Of a stretch of DNA of 64,000 nucleotides, positions 52,899 to 61,360 are shown piece by piece. A program made the position numbers and the translations under genes. The stretch covers positions 310,001-374,000 of the forward strand of contig NZ_JACDIS010000003.1 of assembly GCF_013839525.1 (NCBI RefSeq), given 5' to 3'. The stretch's first letter is position 1; every line of letters starts with the position of its first letter. The notes beneath the pieces were generated by a model. The model did no database searches. It was not told where the DNA came from and saw only the letters and a program-made list of their open reading frames with translations. This DNA comes from Chthonobacter rhizosphaerae. Its GTDB lineage: Bacteria; Pseudomonadota; Alphaproteobacteria; Rhizobiales; Pleomorphomonadaceae.

Positions 52899-53059
52899 CG
52901 CCAAGGGCTCCGCTTTCGCTGCGGGCGATCGTCTCACAGCCGGGCTTCCGCTCGAAGCCCCGACCTTCGACCGCCGGAACCGTCCGTCCGGTTCCGACCC
53001 ATTGACGGCCGTGGGCGGGTCCTTTCGACAGGCCCCGCCGATTTTCGTCCGCCTCGGCC

Positions 53060-53572
53060 TCAGTTCGGCTCGAGCGCGACGTCGGTGACCGCCGCGACCG
53101 CGCCGCCGGGCTCCAGGGCGTCGCTGACCACGATGCGCAGCGAGCCGTTCTCGCTGGTGCGGATCGTCATGGCGGCTTCCGTGTCGCCGTTCACCGGCCG
53201 CGGCCAGCGCATGGCGAGCCGAACCGTGTCGCCCTCCCGCCGCCCGCTCAGCTTGGCGACGCCGGCCCTGGAGCCGGTATAGGTGCCGGTCACCTCGCCG
53301 GAGTCCGGATCGAACGTGAGGTCCGCGGCGATGGTGCGGCTGAACACCAGATAGGCGCGGCAGGTGCCCGCGATGGCCACCCGGTTGCCCGCGCGATTGC
53401 CCGTGAGGTCGCACGAGACGCGGTCCACCCCGCTCTTGGCGTTCCGCTGGACCTTGCCCTTGCCGGACCAGCTCTGATTGAACCGGTCGAGGAAGTCCGT
53501 CTCGGCGTCCGCCGCCCCGCCCAAGACCAGAGCGGCGATGATCGCCGCAGCCAACGTGCCGTATCGAGCCAT
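53060..53572 (-). CDS. Secreted beta-rich hypothetical protein
   Basis: 170 residues: signal peptide (L-A-A-A-I-I-A-A-L-V-L-G-G-A-A-D-A) then a beta-strand-rich domain. Conserved-looking blocks are F-N-Q-S-W-S-G-K-G-K-V, V-S-C-D-L-T-G, G-T-C-R-A-Y-L-V-F-S-R and G-E-V-T-G-T-Y-T-G-S-R-A-G. Two cysteines may pair. I have seen this kind of protein as an uncharacterised periplasmic family in Rhizobiales. Lipocalin- or adhesin-like folds are possible but unsupported. Confidence 0.75.
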   Translation of the reverse strand: MARYGTLAAAIIAALVLGGAADAETDFLDRFNQSWSGKGKVQRNAKSGVDRVSCDLTGNRAGNRVAIAGTCRAYLVFSRTIAADLTFDPDSGEVTGTYTGSRAGVAKLSGRREGDTVRLAMRWPRPVNGDTEAAMTIRTSENGSLRIVVSDALEPGGAVAAVTDVALEPN

Positions 53573-53658
53573 GATGCGTCTCCGGGTTCCCCCGGGCCGG
53601 AAACTCCGCCCACCGGGACCGGGTTCAACCCGGATGCTCGCGGACCGGACGGCGTCCG

Positions 53659-54822
53659 TCAACCATCCGTGAGCGGACGCAGGATGACCGGCCCGCCGTC
53701 GGGGATCTCGGGCCCGGCCGGCACCGCCCCGCCGGGAGCTGCCTCGACCGACGGGTCGGACGGCGCCGGCCCGCGCAGCCGCTCGGCGTCGACGCCGAGC
53801 GCCGTCCGGGCCGCTGCCCGGTCCGCCGAAGGCAGCGTCACGAGGCCGGCGGCGGCGAGACGCCCGCCCTCGCCGGCCACGGCGTCCGACACCGCGTTCG
53901 TCACCAGCCGGTCGAGCCCCGCCGCCACCCCGAGGCGCGCCTTCTTGACGAGAAGCACCACCGGGTAGGCGAGCGGATAGGCCCCCGACGCGATCGAGGC
54001 CGGGTCCGCCGCGACGCCCGCGAGAGGCAGCGCCTTCAGGCGGCGGGTGGCTGCGGCGAGGTCCGCCCGGCTGAGCACGCCCACCGCGCCCGGCGTCCGG
54101 TCCATCGCCTGAAGGACGCCCTCGGTCGAGGCCGCCACGGTCGCCCGACCGTCCTCCCGGATCTCCAGGCAGGCCCGCTCCGCCCGCGGCGCGTCGTAGC
54201 CCGCCTGCACGTAGACGTCGAAGAAGCCGCTCGCCTTGCAGCCCGCCACCAGCACCGCCTGGTCGAACACGCCGCGCGCGCCATGGTCGGCCGGCGGCAG
54301 CGCCACGGCGATCTCCCGGTCCGGCAGGTCGGGGCGGACCTGCGACCAGCGGACGATCCGGTTCGGCAGCAGCTGGCCGTCGACGAGTGTGCGCGAGCCG
54401 ACCGCCCGGAACCAGTCCTCCGGCGTCAGGTCCATCGTCGGCGAGGCCGCGTCCACCGCCCCGACCAGGGCGTCGCGGCCGATGCGCGCCTCGCCCACGT
54501 CGATCACGCCGGACGCCCTGCAGGCCACCTGCTCGTCGGGCGTCATGGTGCGCGTGGCGAGGGCCGCGTCGGCCGCCCCGTCGCCGGCGCCGGCGCAGAA
54601 GCGGCGGATCGCCTCCGGAGCGCCGGCGGTGTCGACCACCGGCTCGGGCGCCGGCGAACCGGGCGTCGACGGGTCCGCCGACACGCCCTCGGCGATCACG
54701 TCCGCATAGGCCCGCGCCTCGGGCACGCTGACGAGCCGCGCGCCGTCCGGGTCCTCGGCGGCGACCGCCGGGAACGAGCCGAGGAGGCCGGCGGCCAAGG
54801 CCGCGATCGTCCGGAGCCGCAT
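53659..54822 (-). CDS. Periplasmic binding protein of the PstS-like type
   Basis: 387 residues from the ATG at 54822 with GGAGGAG 9 bp upstream. Signal peptide M-R-L-R-T-I-A-A-L-A-A-G-L-L-G-S-F-P-A-V-A-A. The mature region has the PBP-like pattern of phosphate-binding proteins (F-x-C-x-G at F-C-A-G-A-G, about residue 80; R-I-V-R-W-S-Q-V; G-V-L-S-R-A-D-L-A; Y-P-L-A-Y-P-V-V-L-L-V-K). The residues that hold phosphate in true PstS are not clearly present, and no pst transporter genes are nearby, so its ligand is uncertain. The C-terminal 40 residues are Pro/Gly-rich. Confidence 0.7.
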   Translation of the reverse strand: MRLRTIAALAAGLLGSFPAVAAEDPDGARLVSVPEARAYADVIAEGVSADPSTPGSPAPEPVVDTAGAPEAIRRFCAGAGDGAADAALATRTMTPDEQVACRASGVIDVGEARIGRDALVGAVDAASPTMDLTPEDWFRAVGSRTLVDGQLLPNRIVRWSQVRPDLPDREIAVALPPADHGARGVFDQAVLVAGCKASGFFDVYVQAGYDAPRAERACLEIREDGRATVAASTEGVLQAMDRTPGAVGVLSRADLAAATRRLKALPLAGVAADPASIASGAYPLAYPVVLLVKKARLGVAAGLDRLVTNAVSDAVAGEGGRLAAAGLVTLPSADRAAARTALGVDAERLRGPAPSDPSVEAAPGGAVPAGPEIPDGGPVILRPLTDG

Positions 54823-54945
54823 CTGTCCGCTCCTCCAAGGTCCTGCCGAAGCCACGCCGCCCGGGCGAGCGCTTCGCCCGAATCGGCCCGCTGCCCGCGC
54901 CGCGCGGATGGTCGCGCCGCCGGGGCGCGCCCGCAACCCGCGCGC

Positions 54946-55539
54946 TCAAGCTCCGGCGAGAACGGCCCTGACCAGGAATCGGATCCGCGCGGCGATCACA
55001 GGCGCGTCCACCGCGCCGAGCTTGCCGTCGAGGCCGAGGGCCACGATGCCGTGCGCCCCGGCGAAGAGCGCGCGCGCCATCTCGATCCGCTCGGACGCGG
55101 GGCGATCGGGGAAGAGGGCCGCGAAGGGATCACGCAGGTGCCGGAAGATCGTGTCCAGCCGGTCGGTGTACCAGTCGGGCACCGCGTACCCCTCGGGCAG
55201 CCTGTGTTCGAACAGCGCGCGCCAGCGGCGGGTCTGCGCGGCGGCGAAACCCAGATAGGCCGCGCCGAGAGCCTGGAGGTGCCGCTCCGGATCGTCCGGG
55301 AAGCGGCCGCCGACCTCGGTCATCGCTTGGTCCAGAGCCTCCAGCGTGCGCACGTTGACGGCGAGGATCAGGCCGTCCAGGTCCGGGAAGACGTTGTAGA
55401 TCGCCCCGACCGCGCAGCCGGCCGCCTCCGCGAGCGGGCGCGCCTTCACGGCCGCGAGGCCGCCCTCGGCGATGGCCGCCTCGGCAACCTCCACCAGCTT
55501 CTCCCGCAGGCGTTCCCGCCGGTCCGTCACGTCGCTCAT
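54946..55539 (-). CDS. TetR/AcrR-family regulator
   Basis: 197 residues from the ATG at 55539 (M-S-D-V-T-D-R-R-E-R-L-R), with GAGG upstream. The HTH lies at residues 12-58 (A-I-A-E-G-G-L-A-A-V-K-A-R-P-L-A, then C-A-V-G-A-I-Y-N-V-F). The C-terminal domain matches the WHG-type (TetR_C_33-like) family: F-E-H-R-L-P-E-G-Y-A and F-A-G-A-H-G-I-V-A-L-G-L-D-G. Three TGAAC-N3-GTTC sites lie between it and the divergent small membrane protein gene, which makes autorepression and control of that gene likely. Confidence 0.92.
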   Translation of the reverse strand: MSDVTDRRERLREKLVEVAEAAIAEGGLAAVKARPLAEAAGCAVGAIYNVFPDLDGLILAVNVRTLEALDQAMTEVGGRFPDDPERHLQALGAAYLGFAAAQTRRWRALFEHRLPEGYAVPDWYTDRLDTIFRHLRDPFAALFPDRPASERIEMARALFAGAHGIVALGLDGKLGAVDAPVIAARIRFLVRAVLAGA

Positions 55540-55615
55540 GCCGCCTCGCCCGTCCTGTCCGGCCGCGTCCCGCGGCGCCCTCCCCTCCGAATTCCGGAGA
55601 AGAGACGGCGCCGCC

Positions 55616-55628
55616 TGAACAACGTTCA
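55616..55628. promoter_or_regulatory. TetR operator-like site 1
   Basis: TGAAC-AAC-GTTCA, a perfect 5+3+5 palindrome 77 bp upstream of the TetR start. Same pattern as sites 2 and 3. Confidence 0.6.
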
Positions 55629-55634
55629 AATAGC

Positions 55635-55655
55635 CTCTTGAACGACGTTCAAGAG
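55635..55655. promoter_or_regulatory. TetR operator-like site 2 (perfect palindrome)
   Basis: Arms CTCTTGAACG and CGTTCAAGAG around a single central A, the best of three similar sites. It overlaps a possible rightward -35 element, TTGAAC at 55638-55643. Confidence 0.75.
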
Positions 55656-55666
55656 TGCGCTACACA
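55638..55666 (+). promoter_or_regulatory. Candidate promoter for the 54-residue protein
   Basis: TTGAAC (55638-55643), 17 bp spacer, TACACA (55661-55666). The -35 lies inside operator site 2, and site 3 would sit at the transcription start, the classical layout for TetR repression. Confidence 0.4.
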
Positions 55667-56610
55667 TAGCTTATGAACATCGTTCGCGGCGCGCCGTGCG
55701 CCGGTCGGTTCCGCCGCGATAGCGGAAAACGCGCGCCGTGGCGAGGGCCGACACACGACCGGTTCGAAAGGAGAGCCCACCATGACCGCCGCCACTGCCC
55801 GTGCCATCCGTCTTTATGTCGTCGCGCCTCTCGTCGCCACCGCCGGAACGGCCGCGGCCATCGCGCTGACGGTCGGGATGTGGGTTCGGCTCTACGAAGC
55901 CCTTGCGCTCGACGTGGTGCCGCACATGGCTTCCGTCGCCTACTGACCGCCAGCCATACGGCGCAGATCTGCAGGCCGCAGGCCCCGTCGTCCTCCGGCC
56001 GGTAGAAGTGGTTCGCGTCGGTGCGCGCCGACGGTTCAGCGGCCACCACGCGGCCGCGCGCCGCAGTCTCGTCGAGCCCGGTCGGGATCCTGAGCCGCGC
56101 CAGCATGCCGCCCGCCCGGAGCGCCGTCACGGACAGCACCTGGAAGCCTTCCGCCCTCAGCCGGGCGAGAGCCGCTTCGGACAGTCCGGTCGCCACCAGC
56201 TCGCCGGGCGCCGCCTCGGACGGCCGGCTGCCGGAGCCGGTGGCAGCGGCGGATCGTCTGTCCTGGCCGGCCAGGGCGTCGTCGAGCGGCCCGCCGCCGG
56301 GATCCACGGACCGGCCGACCGCTTCGCCGCCGCCGGACGCCCCTCCGCCGGACCCGGCCGCGCCGCCATTTCCGCCGCCATCACCGCCGCCTGATCCCGC
56401 CGCGCCGTCGCTACCGCCACCGGACCCGCTTCCCTTGCCCGATCCGCCGTCGCCGCCACCGGAGCCGCGCCCGCTGTTGCCGTCCTTGGCGAACGCGGCG
56501 GCCGGGGCGAGGACCCCATCGCCGAAAGACCCCACGCGCACGGGCACCGCGGCCAGCACCAGGGCGACGAGCAGCGACAGGACCAGCCTCGGACGAAACG
56601 ATATCAACAC
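55660..56610 (-). CDS. Orphan subtilase (S8) propeptide-like secreted protein, probably truncated
   Basis: Open frame from GTG 56610 (or TTG 56607; AAGGGAG upstream) to 55660, 316 codons. Residues 1-42 form a signal peptide ending A-A-A-F-A-K, residues 43-100 a Gly/Ser linker. Residues about 135-207 resemble the inhibitory propeptide that precedes S8 serine proteases in Rhizobiales, with L-S-E-A-A-L-A-R-L-R-A-E-G-F and A-N-H-F-Y-R-P. Recognisable sequence ends near C-G-L-Q-I-C-A-V-W (about 55954), exactly where the protease domain should begin. What follows is Arg-rich and antisense to the 54-residue gene, so the real end may be near 55940. No Asp/His/Ser triad is present. Confidence 0.45.
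   Translation of the reverse strand: MLISFRPRLVLSLLVALVLAAVPVRVGSFGDGVLAPAAAFAKDGNSGRGSGGGDGGSGKGSGSGGGSDGAAGSGGGDGGGNGGAAGSGGGASGGGEAVGRSVDPGGGPLDDALAGQDRRSAAATGSGSRPSEAAPGELVATGLSEAALARLRAEGFQVLSVTALRAGGMLARLRIPTGLDETAARGRVVAAEPSARTDANHFYRPEDDGACGLQICAVWLAVSRRRKPCAAPRRAQGLRRAEPTSRPSARWPRPFRRWRREARRHKDGWHGQWRRSWWALLSNRSCVGPRHGARFPLSRRNRPAHGAPRTMFISYV
55674..55686. promoter_or_regulatory. TetR operator-like site 3
   Basis: TGAAC-ATC-GTTCG, same consensus with one mismatch in the right arm. It lies 96 bp upstream of the small membrane protein start. Confidence 0.5.
55782..55946 (+). CDS. 54-residue single-pass membrane protein
   Basis: 54 residues, M-T-A-A-T-A-R-A-I-R-L-Y-V-V-A-P-L-V at the start. 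One hydrophobic segment of about 20 residues (about 11-33), then W-V-R-L-Y-E-A-L-A and a short hydrophobic end M-A-S-V-A-Y. A strong ribosome site AAAGGAG lies 8 bp before the ATG, unusually good for this window and the main reason to call it. It is divergent from the TetR gene with three operator-like sites between. It is antisense to the tail of the subtilase-propeptide frame. Possibly a small stress or membrane-response protein. No family was recognised. Confidence 0.65.
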   Translation: MTAATARAIRLYVVAPLVATAGTAAAIALTVGMWVRLYEALALDVVPHMASVAY

Positions 56611-57018
56611 GATACTCCCTTCAGCGCAGACAGGAGACGCGTCAGCGCGGCTTCTATTCCATAGGCCGTTGGACGACCCTGCATCGGCCCGACCCCCTGT
56701 CAACACCGGCGAAGCGATCCGGATGACTATCCGGCCCGTCGCGCCTGGACGGAGGGGCCGACGGCGGATGGTTCCCGGCCCGTCGGTTCGGCGTCCGGCC
56801 GTGGATGGCCGGTCCCGTCCGGGAGGCGCGTTCGACCGGGGCCGCCCGGCAGGACCGAACCAATCTCCTCCCGCCGCATGGCCGCTCCGTCGTGAACGGC
56901 GTGGCGCCGGGCCGCTTTCTCGGCTATAGGCTCGCACAACCCATGACGCGCGCCGCCGGACCCCGATCGAGAGACGGTCCCCCTTGGCCGTTCCCTTTTC
57001 CGATCCGCCCGAGAGCCC
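56611..57018. other. Gene-free gap
   Basis: 408 bp between the divergent propeptide-like gene and the DEAD-box helicase. No coding region, RNA or repeat stands out. It must hold both promoters. No convincing -35/-10 pair was seen. Confidence 0.45.
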
Positions 57019-58722
57019 ATGCCCTTTCCCGTTTCCAATCCGTCCATCGTCCGCGCCCTCGAGGACAAGGCCTACACCGAGCCGACGCCCGTGCAGGCTG
57101 CGGTGGCCGACCCGGCGCTCGCCGGGCGCGACCTTCTCGTCTCCGCCCGCACCGGGTCCGGCAAGACCGTCGCCTACGGGCTCGCCCTCGCGCCCGTGCT
57201 CCTCGGCGACGCCGAGCGGCTGCCCCCGCCGGGCGCCCCCATGGCGCTCGTGGTGGCGCCGACCCGCGAGCTCGCCCTGCAGGTCCACCGCGAGCTCACC
57301 TGGCTCTACGGCCATACGGGCGCCCGCGTGCTCTCCTCCGTCGGCGGCATGGATCCGGTGCGCGAGCGCAAGGCCCTCGCCGGCGGCGCCCACATCGTGG
57401 TCGGCACGCCCGGCCGCCTGCGCGACCACATGGAGCGCGGCGGGCTCGATGTCTCGGCCCTCAGGGCCGTCGTCCTCGACGAGGCGGACGAGATGCTGAA
57501 CCTCGGCTTCCGGGAGGACCTGGAGTTCATCCTGGAGGCGACGCCGGCGGAGCGGCAGACGCTTCTCTTCTCCGCCACCCTGCCGGCCGACATCGTCCGC
57601 CTCGCCCGCCAGTTCCAGCGGAACGCGGAGCGCATCGACGTCACCGCCGGGGCGGACAGCCACGCCGACATCGAACACCGGGCCGTGCGGATCGCGCCGA
57701 ACGAGATCGAGCGGGCGGTCGTCAACGTGCTGCGCTGGTTCGAGGCGCGCGGCGCCATCGTGTTCTGCACCACGCGCGAGTCGGTCCGCCGCCTGCACGG
57801 GGCGCTGCAGGAGCGCGGCTTCCAGGTGGTGGCCCTTTCCGGCGAGATGGCCCAGGGCGAGCGCAACCAGGCGCTCACCGCCATGCGGGACGGCCGGGCG
57901 CGGGTGTGCGTCGCCACCGACGTGGCGGCCCGCGGCATCGACCTGCCGGACCTCGGCCTCGTGATCCACGCCGAACTGCCCCACGACCCGGAGGTGCTCA
58001 CCCACCGGTCCGGCCGCACCGGGCGCGCCGGCCGCAAGGGCACGTCGGTCATGCTGGTGCCCCACACCCGCCGGCGCAAGGCGGAAGGCCTCCTCGCCGC
58101 GGCGGGGGTGACCGCCCAGTGGTCCGGCCCGCCGTCCGCGGAGGAGATCCGCCGGCTCGATCAGGAGCGGCTCCTGTCCGACCCGATCCTCACGGAGGAG
58201 CCGACCGACGAGGACCTCGCCCTCGCGCGCCAGCTCGTCGGCGAGAAGAGCGCCGAGGAGATCGCCGCCGCCCTCATCCGCCTGCACCGGTCGCAGCTCC
58301 CCGCTCCCGAGGAGTTGATCGACGGCGGCCGCAAGCCCGAGCGCCAGCCCTATGTGGGCGACACGCCCGGCCGACCCACGGACACCGTCTGGTTCCGCCT
58401 CGGCCTCGGCTGGAAGGAGAACGCGGATGTGCGCTGGGTGCTGCCGCTGATCTGTCGGGTCGCCAAGATCCCCAAGCGCGAGGTGGGGGCGATCCGCATC
58501 GGCGAGCGCGAGACGCTGTTCGAGGTCACCCAGGCGGCCGCCGGCCAGGTGGCCTTCGCGGCCGCGAACCCGGGCGAGGAGGAGGTCCGCATCAGCCTCG
58601 CCGAACCGGGCACGGCCATGCCGGAACGCCGCCGCTTCGTCCACGGGTCGCCCCGGCCGAAGGCCAAGGGCAAGCCCGGCGCCAAGCCGTTCAAGAAACC
58701 CCACCGCGGCAAGAAGGCCTGA
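57019..58722 (+). CDS. DEAD-box RNA helicase with DbpA-type RNA-binding tail
   Basis: 567 residues. Helicase motifs in order: A-R-T-G-S-G-K-T (motif I, about 48), P-T-R-E-L-A (Ia), V-L-D-E-A-D-E-M-L (II, about 155), S-A-T-L-P (III), I-V-F-C-T-T-R, A-R-G-I-D-L and H-R-S-G-R-T-G-R-A-G-R (VI). The C-terminal part (about 455-530; V-L-P-L-I-C-R-V-A-K-I-P-K-R-E-V-G-A-I-R-I) is the DbpA RNA-binding domain, and a Lys/Pro/Gly basic tail ends the protein. Probably remodels rRNA or mRNA during ribosome assembly or cold growth (DeaD/DbpA-like). Confidence 0.95.
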   Translation: MPFPVSNPSIVRALEDKAYTEPTPVQAAVADPALAGRDLLVSARTGSGKTVAYGLALAPVLLGDAERLPPPGAPMALVVAPTRELALQVHRELTWLYGHTGARVLSSVGGMDPVRERKALAGGAHIVVGTPGRLRDHMERGGLDVSALRAVVLDEADEMLNLGFREDLEFILEATPAERQTLLFSATLPADIVRLARQFQRNAERIDVTAGADSHADIEHRAVRIAPNEIERAVVNVLRWFEARGAIVFCTTRESVRRLHGALQERGFQVVALSGEMAQGERNQALTAMRDGRARVCVATDVAARGIDLPDLGLVIHAELPHDPEVLTHRSGRTGRAGRKGTSVMLVPHTRRRKAEGLLAAAGVTAQWSGPPSAEEIRRLDQERLLSDPILTEEPTDEDLALARQLVGEKSAEEIAAALIRLHRSQLPAPEELIDGGRKPERQPYVGDTPGRPTDTVWFRLGLGWKENADVRWVLPLICRVAKIPKREVGAIRIGERETLFEVTQAAAGQVAFAAANPGEEEVRISLAEPGTAMPERRRFVHGSPRPKAKGKPGAKPFKKPHRGKKA

Positions 58723-58901
58723 GGCGGGCGGCGCTCGCCCTACCGTCGTCAAGGCCGGCCAGGCCGGCGACCGCCGGCCGTCCGGGCCGGCCGCGTCCGC
58801 GCGGGCGCGCCCGCTTCGCGCGGCCGCCCTTTTCCGGACACATCCCCTATCCTACATCTCCGCCTCGATCCTTTCGCCTTTTCGATCCGAGGTATCCGTT
58901 C

Positions 58902-59648
58902 ATGACGATTATCGTCGCCGTGCTGCGCTGGCTCGCCGTCGGGTTCGTCATCCTCTATCTCCTTCCCATCGCGGTCTCGGCGGCGCTCTACTACGCGGGC
59001 GAACGCCCGGCCGACTGGCGGTCCGCCGACCGGTCGAGCGCCGGCCTCCTGCCGACGCCGCCGCCGGACGCGGCGGTGGTGCGCATCTTCTCCGCCCGCA
59101 CGGTCCGCTGGCGCGGCATCTTCGCCACCCATGCGTGGATCGTCGTGAAGGACAGGGGCGAGGCCACCTACGAGCGTTGGGACTATACGGCCTGGGGCGA
59201 TCCCATCCGGCGCAACGGCTTCGTGGCCGACGGGCGCTGGTTCGGCAGCGTGCCGGACCTGGTGTTCTCCATGGACGGCGAGGCGGCGGAGAGAATGATC
59301 CCGAAGATCCGCGCCGCCATCGAGAGCTACCGCCACGCGGAGCGCGGCAGCTATCGCGCCTGGCCGGGCCCGAACTCGAACACCTTCGTGGCGGCCGTCA
59401 TGGAGGCGGTGCCGGAGATCCGCGCCACCCTGCCGCCCACCGCCGTCGGCAAGGATTATCCTCACGACGATCGCTGGGTCGGGCTCAGCCCGTCCGGCAC
59501 CGGCATCCGGTTCACCCTTGGCGGCTATGCGGGCGTCACGCTCGGCTGGGTGGAGGGCCTGGAGCTCAACATCCTGGGCGCCATCGCGGGCATCGACCTG
59601 GCCCGCCCCGGCCTGAAGATCCCGGGCCTCGGCCGGATCGGCTTCTGA
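58902..59648 (+). CDS. DUF3750 family membrane-anchored protein
   Basis: 248 residues from the ATG at 58902 (GAGG 9 bp upstream). One N-terminal membrane segment (V-L-R-W-L-A-V-G-F-V-I-L-Y-L-L-P-I-A-V-S-A-A-L-Y-Y is its core), then the DUF3750 domain with H-A-W-I-V-V-K, W-G-D-P-I-R-R-N-G-F, W-P-G-P-N-S-N-T-F and a closing G-L-G-R-I-G-F. The H...P-N-S-N-T-F arrangement resembles NlpC/P60-like hydrolases, so peptidoglycan or amide hydrolysis is possible but unproven. Periplasm-facing. Confidence 0.88.
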   Translation: MTIIVAVLRWLAVGFVILYLLPIAVSAALYYAGERPADWRSADRSSAGLLPTPPPDAAVVRIFSARTVRWRGIFATHAWIVVKDRGEATYERWDYTAWGDPIRRNGFVADGRWFGSVPDLVFSMDGEAAERMIPKIRAAIESYRHAERGSYRAWPGPNSNTFVAAVMEAVPEIRATLPPTAVGKDYPHDDRWVGLSPSGTGIRFTLGGYAGVTLGWVEGLELNILGAIAGIDLARPGLKIPGLGRIGF

Positions 59649-59836
59649 CGGCGAACGCGGGACCGGCAGGCGCCGGCCTCCATGGTCGGCCGAGGCGGCG
59701 AGCGTTCGCCTCGCCGGCTTTCGGGGCGGTCGGAGGCACGGCGCGGTTCCGCGCGCATCATCCATCTTGGGCATGCCGGCATCTTATGAGCGGCGCACAC
59801 TTCCTCCGCACCAAGCTCAACTTGGGGAGGAAAAAA

Positions 59837-60271
59837 ATGAAGCGGACTGTCCTCATGGCGGCGCTCTCGGCCGCTCTCCTGGCGTTTCCCATCGAGGCCT
59901 TCGCCCAGTCGGACGAAGCCGTGAAGCAGGCCTATGCGGCCTGGGACGAGGCGTTCAACCGGCAGGACGCGCAAGGCATCGCGGCCACCTACGACGCCGA
60001 GGCGGTCCTGCTGCCGCCGAGCCACGAGGTGATCGAAGGCTCCGACAAGGTCCAGACCTTCTTCGAAGGCGTCCTGAAGGCGGGCACCACGGACCACAAG
60101 CTGGAACTCGTGGAGGTGATGGACCGGGGCGACACCGTGGTGGCGGCCGCCCGCTGGTCGGCCAAGGGCAAGAACGCCGAAGGCAAGGCCGAGGATTGGG
60201 GCGGCCTCGCCACCCACGTCTTCAAGAAGGACGGCGACGACCTGAAGCTGATCCTGCACTCGTTCAACTGA
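59837..60271 (+). CDS. Secreted NTF2-like (DUF4440/SnoaL) protein
   Basis: 144 residues from the ATG at 59837 with GGGGAGG directly upstream. Signal peptide M-K-R-T-V-L-M-A-A-L-S-A-A-L-L-A-F-P-I-E-A-F-A. The mature domain is a DUF4440-type NTF2-like fold: W-D-E-A-F-N-R-Q-D-A-Q-G-I-A-A-T-Y, A-V-L-L-P-P, G-S-D-K-V-Q-T-F-F-E-G-V, and a final L-K-L-I-L-H-S-F-N. These small proteins bind hydrophobic ligands or act as isomerase-like enzymes. Periplasmic, ligand unknown. An AT-rich leader (AAAAAAATG) is notable in this GC-rich DNA. Confidence 0.88.
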   Translation: MKRTVLMAALSAALLAFPIEAFAQSDEAVKQAYAAWDEAFNRQDAQGIAATYDAEAVLLPPSHEVIEGSDKVQTFFEGVLKAGTTDHKLELVEVMDRGDTVVAAARWSAKGKNAEGKAEDWGGLATHVFKKDGDDLKLILHSFN

Positions 60272-60345
60272 TCCGCCGCGACCGCCGGGCGGGCCGTCGC
60301 ACCCGAACGACCCGCCCGTCCGCCCTGGGGAACGACCGCCGCCCG

Positions 60346-61338
60346 TCAGGGGGTGAGGTAGGTCTTCAGGATGGAGGCGCCGATCGTATACTTCGGGTCC
60401 ACCATGTTGCCGAGCCGCACGCGGCCGACCTGGGTCAGCAGCATGTAGGCCTCCAGTTCGTCGAAGCCGTAGTCCCGGGCCATCCAGCGGGTGAGCTCCC
60501 GGTAGGCGATGCGGGCGGCGTCCTCCAGGGGGCGTCCGGATCCGATCGTCATGATGAACCGGTCGTTCTCCAGGCGCGGCCACTTGAACGACCAGCCCTT
60601 GATGAGATCCAGATGCACCGTCGTGACGGTCGGATGCTCGATGGCGACGCCGCAGAGCTCGCCGTCGCCCTGGACCGCATGGCAGTCGCCCAGATAGACG
60701 TAGCCACCCGGCGTGTTGACCGGGAAGTACAGGATGGCTCCCGGCCCGACGTCCGGCAGGTCCATGTTGCCGCCGTAGTAGTCCGGCTGCAGCGACGTGA
60801 TCGCCTCGATCTCCGGCGACACCCCGAGCGTGCCGATGAACGGCTCGTAGGGCAGCGTGATCCGGTCGCTCCACTTCACGCCCTTCACCGGGTCGACCTC
60901 GACCTTGCGCACCAGTTCCGGCAGGGGCGGATTGAGCATGGCCGTGACGTCCGTGCCGACGAGGCCGCCGAACTCCGGGATGAGGCAGGTGGTGCCGGAC
61001 GGCTGCTCGCCGCGCGGGCGGATCTCCTTGATCCGGATCGCGATCACGTCGCCCTTCTCCGCCCCCTCCACGCGGATCGGACCGTTCTGCGGGTTGAGGT
61101 AGGGGAAGTTCAGCTTTTCCGACGGCTTGTCCGCCTCGGTCCGGATCTTGCCCTCGAAGGCGTCGTGGGTCTCCACGGAGATCACCGCGCCGGGCTCGAC
61201 CGTGAGCACCGGCTTGGCGAACGGGCCGTACACGTAGTGATACGTGCCCTGGCTCGCCTCGGTGATCTCGTGGGTCGAGCGCTCCTCCCCCTTGGCGACA
61301 CCGCGCCGGGCCATGATGGACGTCTCCAGCCAGTCCAT
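60346..61338 (-). CDS. Acetamidase/formamidase family protein
   Basis: 330 residues. Matches the FmdA/AmdA family: H-Y-V-Y-G-P-F-A-K-P-V near residue 33, V-S-V-E-T-H-D-A-F-E-G-K, I-R-V-E-G-A-E-K-G-D, L-G-D-C-H-A-V-Q-G-D-G-E-L-C-G-V-A-I-E (about residue 190, the zinc/metal and catalytic region) and T-I-G-S-G-R-P-L-E-D-A. These enzymes hydrolyse formamide or acetamide to ammonia and the acid in the cytoplasm. The exact amide is not certain. Convergent with the NTF2-like gene. The gap after it (61339-61685) has direct repeats. Confidence 0.93.
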   Translation of the reverse strand: MDWLETSIMARRGVAKGEERSTHEITEASQGTYHYVYGPFAKPVLTVEPGAVISVETHDAFEGKIRTEADKPSEKLNFPYLNPQNGPIRVEGAEKGDVIAIRIKEIRPRGEQPSGTTCLIPEFGGLVGTDVTAMLNPPLPELVRKVEVDPVKGVKWSDRITLPYEPFIGTLGVSPEIEAITSLQPDYYGGNMDLPDVGPGAILYFPVNTPGGYVYLGDCHAVQGDGELCGVAIEHPTVTTVHLDLIKGWSFKWPRLENDRFIMTIGSGRPLEDAARIAYRELTRWMARDYGFDELEAYMLLTQVGRVRLGNMVDPKYTIGASILKTYLTP

Positions 61339-61360
61339 GGATCAGGTCTCCTCTCCGTGC

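Noticed and set aside
53060-54949. A 629-codon minus-strand frame joining the PstS-like region and the small secreted protein
   Set aside because: Only its last 170 codons (from 53572) have a signal peptide and protein-like composition. The upstream part is a shifted frame of the PstS-like gene.
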